Below, in pieces: positions 56,764-64,000 of a DNA stretch of 64,000 nt. The stretch comes from Dendrophyllia cribrosa. Taxonomy: Eukaryota > Cnidaria > Anthozoa > Scleractinia > Dendrophylliidae. The DNA is taken from assembly GCA_024195265.1 (NCBI GenBank), contig JAJLRJ010000002.1, positions 21,350,570 to 21,414,569 of the forward strand, written 5' to 3'. The stretch's first letter is position 1; the number at the start of each line of letters is the position of its first letter. The notes beneath the pieces are model-generated. The model did no database searches and was not told the DNA's origin. It worked only from the letters and a program-made list of their open reading frames with translations. The translations under genes were made by a program, and so were the position numbers.

Positions 56764-58812
56764 TTTTTTTTTAATAATAATGAAACTTTATTGAGTAACT
56801 TTCATACAAACTTGATTCTTACATGTATTTAAAAAAATGTACAAATTTTTTGTCCCTTAAAAGTTTTTCCGAGAAATAATTTTTTGTAAAAATTTGAATA
56901 GCCTACCTACCTATTATTAATATTATTTATTATTATCATTATTATTATTATTATAAATAGAGAACTTTAATTATAAAACACAATTTGTAAGTTTGCAATA
57001 AATTCCTTTACAAAGCCTTTAAAATGTATGTATACCTACATGTATATGAAAAATATATCAATAAAAGACTAAAAAAAGATAGTACAAAGTTAATGTAAAG
57101 TATAATTACATTTTCAGATTTCTGAAAATCAAGAGCACTTCTTTTAAAAAAACCTATATTACATCTCAACTGGCCGATCAACTGCACTCCCGGGGAGTGC
57201 AACACTGTAAGTCCTTGGCAACCTAGGTCCTGGGTACCCTAACGTAACTTATGTCTGGTTATGTTGACTTATGAATGCAACAAAACCTCATCTTACTAAG
57301 AAAAATCACCAAAAGTTAAAAAAGAAAATTACAAGAAAAAAAAATTAAAAAAAAATAGAAATAGTGTTCTCAATGCCTTATTAATGAATATTTGCGTGCC
57401 TTTTTCGATATCAAAGTCAATGTCAAACAATTCTAAATTGACTCTCCTAGAAACTCGCGAACCTCTTAGGCAAAGTAATGCTGATCTCAACAGTGCAAAG
57501 GACACTCTCGCCCTGATCCATGACATGGTAGTCGCATAGCTTTCACCTTTCTTTATAGCAACCAGCTCAGCAAGCCTACTATGATATCGTTTACATTCCA
57601 TCGCCATTCCACCTGTCGTACTGAAAACTAATGGCGTGAATGTAGCTTGCTCAACTTCTAACACTCGGCTAGCGTACTGGCGCTTCTTCTCAGTTTCGTG
57701 TTGCCTGAATATCTGGTCTGGATCCTTGTCTCTATAGGAGTCCGCATTAGGGTGACATACCCTCACGTCAAAAAAAGCGGACCTCTGCCTCTCCCAGAAT
57801 CCCCTAGCAACTATATCCAGCCGCGCATCCGGGGCGGTGTTGGCTCCCCTATTCAACTCTTCTCCTGTGATGTTTTGCAACACTGGTTCAACTTCAACGC
57901 CTTTACACACCATGCTCAGCAGTTGCGCCTCCACATCCATCAGTTCATTATGGCGTTGGATGACAAATCCTCCCCGTTTACATATCATAGCGTGATCTAC
58001 ATTGAATATGTCCCCGCAAACACAAACAGAGGGCATATCGGGGATTTCCCAGTCGTACCTGAGTTTCACAGCATCTCGAAACTCACTCTTGTTTAGATCA
58101 AAGTTCATATCTCTAATTGACCAAACGGTAAGCCAACTGGAAGCACCTTTCTGAGTGGCAAGGTCCACAGCTCTCAAAGTTTTTCCAGAGATCGAGCATT
58201 TCACCTCGTCAAATTTATCCTTCAGACACTGATTCTTCATTTCGCGCATCTCACGTTGTGCAGCGTGTATTTTATTTTCATCTGGTGGCTCATGCACCTG
58301 TGATTCTATTTGTTGGGCTAGTGGACCAGAGATATTAGTTGATGCTACATACTCTAAGGCTGCTACTTGACTCGGATTTGTTAGGCCCATGCCTCCCATT
58401 CTCACTGGCAGCGCAAGCAGCTCACGTTCAGCTTGTGTACAGTTGTGTCCTGTAATGGACGGTATGAGGACATCAGCTATTGAGCGCTCCAGAGGTGCAA
58501 GTAGATCTTCTATATCAGGCAGAGTTCTCAGGAAGTATGTCCAGCGGTGTTTTAATCCAAATGTGAACGCTGCGTAGCAAGCCTGGGGCTGCGACAAGGC
58601 AAACTCTGCCAATTTGGTCACTTGTCCCACCCATTCTTCGACTTTACCGTTGACATACTGCTCAAGATAGGATCTGGAGCCGAGCACGGCACTCAGGTGC
58701 TTCCTTCCTTCTGTAGTGATGCTGATTTCTGTTTCTTCAAAGATTCTCCTAGCAGTCTCGTCCTCATCGGGTTTTACGACAAGCCAACATTTTCCAGCAT
58801 TAGGATAGTATC
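56764..58812 (-). mobile_element. R2/R4-type LINE 3' fragment with restriction-like endonuclease
   Basis: The minus frame is open from 58812 to 57329 (the first Met-like codon is a GTG at 58687). It begins in the reverse transcriptase thumb (W-L-V-V-K-P, T-T-E-G-R), then has a zinc knuckle C-x-C-x7-H-x3-C near residue 215, R-H-N, and P-D-A-R-L-D ... F-F-D-V-R-V, the signature of the PD-(D/E)xK restriction-like endonuclease in early-branching LINEs (R2, R4/Dong, HERO, CRE). The 3'UTR runs to 56764 with CAATAAAG and a poly(A) tail. It is 5'-truncated. TAA/TAG microsatellite borders both ends, as expected for an element that targets TAA repeats (Dong is the known case). Confidence 0.8.
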
Positions 58813-58814
58813 CT

Positions 58815-59005
58815 AAGTAATAGTAATAGTAATAGTAATAGTAATAGTAATAGTAATAGTAATAGTAATAGTAATAGTAATAGTAATAGTAATAGTAATA
58901 GTAATAGTAATAGTAATAGTAATAGTAATAGTAATAGTAATAATAATAGTAATAGTAATAGTAATAGTAATAGTAATAGTAATAATAATAATAATAATAA
59001 TAATA
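58815..59005. repeat. (TAATAG)n/(TAA)n microsatellite, 5' flank of LINE
   Basis: About 190 bp of TAGTAA repeats turning into pure TAA at the right. It translates to a meaningless Ile-Thr repeat. Confidence 0.95.
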
Positions 59006-59055
59006 TTTAACCAGGGAACCAACTCGCCTTAGCGGTTTTCAGTGTGGCCCAGTTT

Positions 59056-59165
59056 CGGGATTCTTCTGAGGTTAAAAGCGATGTCAAATTCAAACTGGTC
59101 GTCCGATTTTGTTAATCACTCGTATGATTACAGACTGAATTGGACTTCACTCAGTCCTATTACCA

Positions 59166-59200
<35 letters not shown>

Positions 59201-59263
59201 AAATCGCCAACAACAACAGTCCGCCATATTTTGAAATCGCTTTTAACCTCAGAAGAATCCCTA
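59056..59263. repeat. inverted repeat around a TTA microsatellite
   Basis: GGGATTCTTCTGAGGTTAAA at 59057-59076 is mirrored by TTTAACCTCAGAAGAATCCC near 59243-59262. The loop contains a (TTA)n run at about 59168-59198. Possibly a MITE whose interior has expanded. Confidence 0.75.
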
Positions 59264-59389
59264 AAGACAACTTTTAATTTTTGAAGAATGAGAAAAGTTT
59301 CAAAAATACAATTGAATATATTCAGTTTGAAAAAAAAGAATTCGTCTCTGTCGCTATTAAAAATAATCAAAACGGTCAGTTCATGTGCT

Positions 59390-59742
59390 GTTGGTAAAAG
59401 TCCATTTGAGCCACGCCCATCAAACGGAATTCTGGTACCTTTTGGGGCATTTTTCGAAAATTTTCGAAGAGCTCCCCTGTCATTTTTATATGAGAGCCTC
59501 CCCCTCCCCCGCCGGAGACACGATATCGTCGACGCTTCCTCTGTTATAGTATATTCTCTTCAACTCGTGTTTTCGCTACCATTTCCTATTCTTCGTGAAA
59601 TCCCTACCCTTTCACATTCTTCAACTCGTGAAATCCCGACCCTTTCATATACCTCCAGCATCAAAAAGGTACCCCTTTCGGGCGGAGCATCCCCGTATAG
59701 CCCATTATAGGGAGTACCCCCCCCCCCCCCCCCCCCCCCCCG
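59390..59742. mobile_element. poly(C)-bounded repeat, copy E
   Basis: Reverse-complement relative of 12717-13163. It ends CGGGCGGAGCATCCCCGTAT, then AGCCCATTATAGGGAGTA and 25 C (59717-59741). The left part shares CATTTGAGCCACGCCCATCA with copy B. The interior has two rough CGTGAAATCCC(T/G)ACCCTTTCA repeats. Confidence 0.7.
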
Positions 59743-61147
59743 GGTCTCAATCCTACACAGCCGCTATTTTGGTCGATACGTGAGAATGATCTTAGTCAAT
59801 GCAGGACAATATCATTCTCTAGAAGTTCAAGTGATAGCTCCCCAACAAGAAGTAAACAATGACAGGTTGACAATATTAACAAAAGTGCACGTATATTATA
59901 ATTGCAAATTATCAGTGATCAAAAATTATAGTTTTTTTTTTAATCAAAATGCTTATTGCGTTTATTTAAAATTCCTTCTTCAATTCATCTTCTTGCGTTT
60001 CTACATTTCTCCTTTTCTTGGGGTCCTGTAGTTGCGCTTACATCCCATTCTTTCACCCTTTATCTTTTTCCACCATTTATCTCTGGGTCTCATCTCCATT
60101 GTACCATGGTTCTGTACTTCTGCAATCATGCAATTTACGGTCCTGTTGGGCTTCGGTTATGTGTTGTCCTGTTTAAATGGGGCTCTGGCTGGAGTCTCGG
60201 GGTCCTATAATTTTGCATTCAGTCCCAAACACAAACAGTTAAATTTAATTTTTTTGTCTCAAATTCATCAACATAATCTGCGACAAAGGAAAATAAAAAT
60301 AAAACTGGTTTGAAAAATTTCAAACCAGGAAAAAAAAACACCACATGGATAACGTCATAATTTTACTTGCACCGTGAACATGTGATGTTAGCTGATGTTT
60401 TAAAGATAGAATCGATTCTCATTAATTAACAATCACATTTAACATAGCGAAACATTTAATATTATGCTACTAATGAAGTTCAAGTAAACGCCGAAAGCTC
60501 TAGACGGAATTCCCGGAAACAAGCCAAAATTCGTTAAGCGTCCGGTTCAGGTTAAATTCACCTGGAGCCGATACCACTACTGATACTGAAAGTAAACGAT
60601 GAGAATGATTTGCTGTCAGTCGACTTAGCTTTCTTCTCATCTTAATTGAACAACTTAACTCACGAAGATTCATTAATCATTGGTCAGTCATCATTGCCAA
60701 AATTTTGTACATAATGATTGTCATATTAATAAAATCATAAAAAATACCTGATCATGTAAATGCAATCGTATGAACTCTCAGTTTTTTTACAATTGCAGAA
60801 AAGTATAGTCATTTAACATAGCGAAACATTTCGCATTATTCTACGAATGAAGGTTCCATTAAAACCGAAAGCTCTAAAACGGAAACACAAAAAGGGATCC
60901 TGCAACTGATTGTGCTCCAGTGTCATCTATTTCTTTATCGAAATGAATCAGTAAATATTACTAGTTTATATTTACATAATGCTCGCCTGACTAGCTATTA
61001 CATAATATTTATAGTTAACATTGCAGAAACCAATTCGCTCGTTTATTAATAACTCTGGCAAAAGGTGCCAAAATCAACATACAAGAACAATCCCAAATTT
61101 CATTTTGTAAAATATTGAAAAACAAATGGTGCCATACAAAACTAAGA
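59743..61147. other. region downstream of the second CABIT-SAM gene
   Basis: No gene. A diverged direct repeat lies at about 60434-60510 and 60808-60880 (CATTTAACATAGCGAAACATT, CCGAAAGCTCTA). Another short one is GGGGTCCT(G/A)TA at about 60021 and 60202. Plus frames at 59956-60313 are hydrophobic but featureless. Confidence 0.45.
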
Positions 61148-61245
61148 CTGCTTTAAAGAGGTTTCATGGTCACACCAGAGGATTTCGTTTCAAAAGTTAG
61201 AACTATACTACGGTTTCCATAATTGACTCTGGGTGAAAGGTTTAG
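61148..61245. mobile_element. truncated relative of the piggyBac-like MITE
   Basis: The reverse complement shares CCAGAGTC(A/G)ATTATGGA, ACGAAATCC and GGTGTGACCAT with 28935-29045. The outer ends are lost. Confidence 0.65.
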
Positions 61246-61526
61246 GTGGAAACCGACCACTGTTTTGTTTTGCTCAGTTCCGCAACCATGCTTCTATACC
61301 GTGCTTTAAACAGGGAACCATAATGTGAAACAGTGAAATAAAGACATGTTTCCACAACAACCGGATGATTTAAAACGTCCCAATACGGCATTTTGCACTA
61401 TAACATAATTAAATGTTAGGAAATGAATAAGATTACGCACATTTTCTAGAACATAGGTAAAAATATAGTTTCTCGTACACTTTCAAGGACGACTGCCGGT
61501 TTTTTTTTTAAAACTAAAAATATCCT
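61246..61526. other. 3' flank of the CABIT-SAM gene
   Basis: AT-rich, probably 3'UTR. No signal is assigned with confidence. Confidence 0.4.
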
Positions 61527-63251
61527 TCAATGTTGCTTTGAAGTCCAACCTCGGTGAATGAACATCAGGAACTTCTTTCTGTGAAGTGCGTTTTCGATTC
61601 CAATACACTGCATCATTTCCTCATCCAGTTCCAATAACATAGCGCCATCTATCAACTCTTCTACGAATAAGTCCACATATCGACTCAATCCCAGCTTTCT
61701 TAACCACTCACCGACCTCATACACCGAGATGCCTTTCAAACGTTTGCGAAATTCTTTAACTGTAGTGTCTTCTTGCCAACCTGATGCCATTTGGTGCGGA
61801 ACTTGACTGATTGTGTCGCCTAGGGTTTTTTGGCTCGATGTGGGATTCTCTGTTTGCGTGGTACATCGGGCTGAGTTGTTGCATTTAGGAATAAACGAAT
61901 TGAAGCTCGGTAGCTTGGTCATGATCAGTTGATTTGGCTTCTTTCCAGCTGGACGGGAAGGAGCGGCTTGCACGTTGCTGGTTTGAGCGACAGACGCTAC
62001 AGAAGTTGTTTTAGGCTTTGGGTTTGCCTTTTGCTTGGTTAATCGGTCGATACTTATTATACTCCAAATATTGCTTATTTTATTTTGTTTCAAATGTGAC
62101 TCATGTGGCGATGCCTTTGCAGGCGGTGTTCGAGGTGGAACAAGAGGTCGTATTTCTTCATACGCGTGATTATCATTACTTGGCGCTTCATACATGCATA
62201 AATTTATGTCATTATCGATATCATCAAAACACCAAGATACGTCTCCTGTATTTTTATTTTGCTTTAAATGTGACTCATCTGGCGATACCTTTGCAGGTGG
62301 TGTTCGAGGTGGAACAAGGGGTCGTAATTCTTCATATATGCGATTATCATTACTTGGCGTTTCATACATGCATAATTTTATGTCATTATCGATATCATCA
62401 AAATACCAAGATGCGTCCCCTGTATTGCCGCATGTGATCGTTGAATCGACATCTACTTCGGCTTCGATTAAATGACAAATGTGGGAGAACACATTTGGGT
62501 GGATTTTTGACTTTTCTCTTCTGACCGTAATTTCCAAGTAGATTGGCAGTTTCAAAATACTCAAATGTCGTTCCACCAAGGTGGAAACTATGAACACTTT
62601 TTGTTTCACTGCTTGCTCCAGAGTAAACAATCCTTCGAACCTTACTGGCGGACTTGTGTTTGCCTCGTTGAATGCTTGTGTTTTACCAGCTAAAACGCGT
62701 ACACGGGTAGGCAGACGATTTCTATTTATAATCTCTTGTATAGTAGTTGGATTTGCATCATTGAGAGTTTCAAAAGGACCAAACTGGTTACCAGAGAGGA
62801 ATATCGTACTAGGTTTTCCCACCACTTTGCATTTGAGTTCCTTGTGACCCCCACTGCTCGCCTTCGATGCATCAAGAAGCGAAATAATGTCTCCAACGAC
62901 GACACCACTTTGAGGTATATCTCGAAGCGAACGAACATACTTAGGTAATGGAACTATAAGTTCCTCAACCGTTTCGTATTTGTCTGCGCATCCAATCGGA
63001 ATACTTTCGAAGATTTTCCCATTATAAGTTAAAGGGAACGAGAAGAAACGTTCGTGCACATCTTTAGCTATGACCCAAGATATTTCCCTCAACGTATGCA
63101 AGTTAATAATGTCGTCTTTACCCCAAGATAATTTCTCCGACTCAAGAGACTCGTACCCGTCAACAACCTGTATAGTTTCAGGAAGATGACAATCTGTGAC
63201 GAAATCGTAGAGCATAGAGCACTCGTGCTCGTTCATGCTGGCCTCAAACAT
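61527..63251 (-). CDS. CABIT and SAM domain adaptor with duplicated tyrosine/proline module
   Basis: A single 574-codon frame. Residues about 12-250 form a CABIT-like domain (L-P-E-T-I-Q-V-V-D-G-Y near the start, F-P-L-T-Y, I-G-C-A-D, then I-Y-L-E-I-T-V). A 58-residue unit is tandemly repeated (about 276-333 and 334-391); each copy has an acidic F-D-D-I-D-N-D-I stretch, a Y-E-E-(L/I) tyrosine site and P-L-V-P-P-R-T-P-P-A-K, an SH3-ligand-like motif. Residues about 505-570 form a SAM domain (V-G-E-W-L-R-K-L-G-L ... L-L-E-L-D-E-E-M-M ... K-K-F-L-M-F-I). By architecture it is a GAREM-like cytoplasmic adaptor for tyrosine kinase signalling; shorter than the neighbour at 50895. No intron seen. Confidence 0.88.
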   Translation of the reverse strand: MFEASMNEHECSMLYDFVTDCHLPETIQVVDGYESLESEKLSWGKDDIINLHTLREISWVIAKDVHERFFSFPLTYNGKIFESIPIGCADKYETVEELIVPLPKYVRSLRDIPQSGVVVGDIISLLDASKASSGGHKELKCKVVGKPSTIFLSGNQFGPFETLNDANPTTIQEIINRNRLPTRVRVLAGKTQAFNEANTSPPVRFEGLFTLEQAVKQKVFIVSTLVERHLSILKLPIYLEITVRREKSKIHPNVFSHICHLIEAEVDVDSTITCGNTGDASWYFDDIDNDIKLCMYETPSNDNRIYEELRPLVPPRTPPAKVSPDESHLKQNKNTGDVSWCFDDIDNDINLCMYEAPSNDNHAYEEIRPLVPPRTPPAKASPHESHLKQNKISNIWSIISIDRLTKQKANPKPKTTSVASVAQTSNVQAAPSRPAGKKPNQLIMTKLPSFNSFIPKCNNSARCTTQTENPTSSQKTLGDTISQVPHQMASGWQEDTTVKEFRKRLKGISVYEVGEWLRKLGLSRYVDLFVEELIDGAMLLELDEEMMQCIGIENALHRKKFLMFIHRGWTSKQH

Positions 63252-64000
63252 TCAGGACCTGGCTACAAAACAAAGATGGCTGCGTTTACGGGAGTGCACG
63301 AGATATTGTCGAGAGCGTAACAGCATCCAATATATAATCCTTATACGATTGTTTAATAGATAATACTCGCAGATATTTTACGAGTTGTGTAGTATTTTTT
63401 CGAGCCCCCGCAGGGGCGAGAAAAAAGACGAAGCGTTAAGTAAAATGCACGTCCGCACGTATTATCCGTTTTTTCATGGTGTTCTCTCTTCTTTTCCGCC
63501 CGTGGCATATAATTCTACAAGCCTGGCGTGCCGTTTCTCCAAACACTATAGAGAAGACATTTTGGACCCGATAACTGGCTATTTTTTCCGCATACAGTAG
63601 ATTAGTTATCGATGAAAGTAACGGATTTGAACAGAAAGCGTTAATTGAATTTATGGATGGAGAAATGGATGGGGGCCCAAGATATATTAGGCCGTCCTGT
63701 CCTCAGTTGAAAATTTTATGGAGTACTTTTTTTCAGAATTGAAAAAAACTTGCCTGGTTTCCTAGTCGCACAACACTTAAATGCAAATGACCACTCACTG
63801 CATGTATGACGCAGAAGTGCGTGGCGTGAAGCTCTGCGGCGCAAGCAAGCAAAGAAAGAGGCATGAGATGCAGCTAATTTTCAAGCTTGGTACTAGTCAG
63901 TACTGACTTCCGGTTTATTTAAGGCGCGCGCACTGTTTAAATGGCGTGTCAACCGTCAACCGTTCAAAATTGACATTTCACTGAAGAAGGGCTAAGTCCG
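63252..64000. other. upstream region of the second CABIT-SAM gene
   Basis: Likely promoter for the minus-strand gene, but no clear TATA. 63486-63740 resembles 54960-55200 upstream of the other CABIT-SAM gene. A small hairpin CGAGCCCCCGCAGGGGCGAG lies at 63401-63420. Plus-strand frames here are featureless. Confidence 0.5.

Noticed and set aside
58813..59022. 69-codon minus frame of Ile-Thr repeats
   Set aside because: It is the TAATAG microsatellite read in one frame.
60032..60313. Hydrophobic 93-codon plus frame
   Set aside because: No homologue recognised, overlapping frames in the same strand, no promoter or splice evidence.
63386..63600. 71-codon plus frame upstream of the CABIT-SAM gene
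   Set aside because: It starts in a hairpin and crosses the repeated upstream block; no supporting feature.

Overview
The window is eukaryotic nuclear DNA, AT-rich, and almost certainly from an animal. The evidence is intron-poor adaptor genes with CABIT and SAM domains, Tx1/L1-type and restriction-like-endonuclease non-LTR retrotransposons, many short terminal-inverted-repeat elements, and a spliced gene with TATA box, GT-AG intron and AATAAA signal. A cnidarian, perhaps a stony coral, fits best, but that is inference from the repeat types and CABIT-gene style.

Layout. 1-11.59 kb is an uninterrupted satellite of 80-bp monomers (about 145 copies, no length change seen) with a higher-order duplication. 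11.6-27 kb holds a duplicated pair of minus-strand CABIT adaptor genes. Copy 1 (14.8-16.9 kb) is open, with a frameshifted, internally duplicated tail. Copy 2 (20.7-26.8 kb) is split by two DNA transposons, each with a target-site duplication. 27-46.7 kb is a transposon graveyard: two degenerate Tx1/L1-like LINEs, each inserted inside a MITE; further MITEs (piggyBac-like, pogo-like, Kolobok/T2-like, Harbinger-like); long hairpins; and a large inverted repeat. 46.8-48 kb has an 83-nt poly(C) tract followed by a small two-exon plus-strand gene for a secreted peptide with eight consecutive arginines. 48.1-50.9 kb is a degenerate minisatellite, a tRNA-like piece and a complete MITE. 50.9-53.4 kb and 61.5-63.3 kb are two intact single-exon CABIT+SAM genes of GAREM type, both minus. 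Between them lie poly(G)-bounded repeats, a hairpin repeat and a LINE 3' fragment flanked on both sides by TAA/TAG microsatellite.

How the genes may work together. The four CABIT loci share one strand and one architecture: N-terminal CABIT, then proline-rich SH3-ligand motifs and tyrosine motifs; two also end in a SAM domain. By analogy with GAREM and THEMIS they should be cytoplasmic, GRB2-binding adaptors in receptor tyrosine kinase/MAPK signalling. The family has expanded here by local duplication. The secreted arginine-rich peptide gene is unrelated to them and has no recognised family.

Most short open frames elsewhere are shadows or transposon debris. All element assignments come from reading termini, target duplications and motifs by eye, without database searches.
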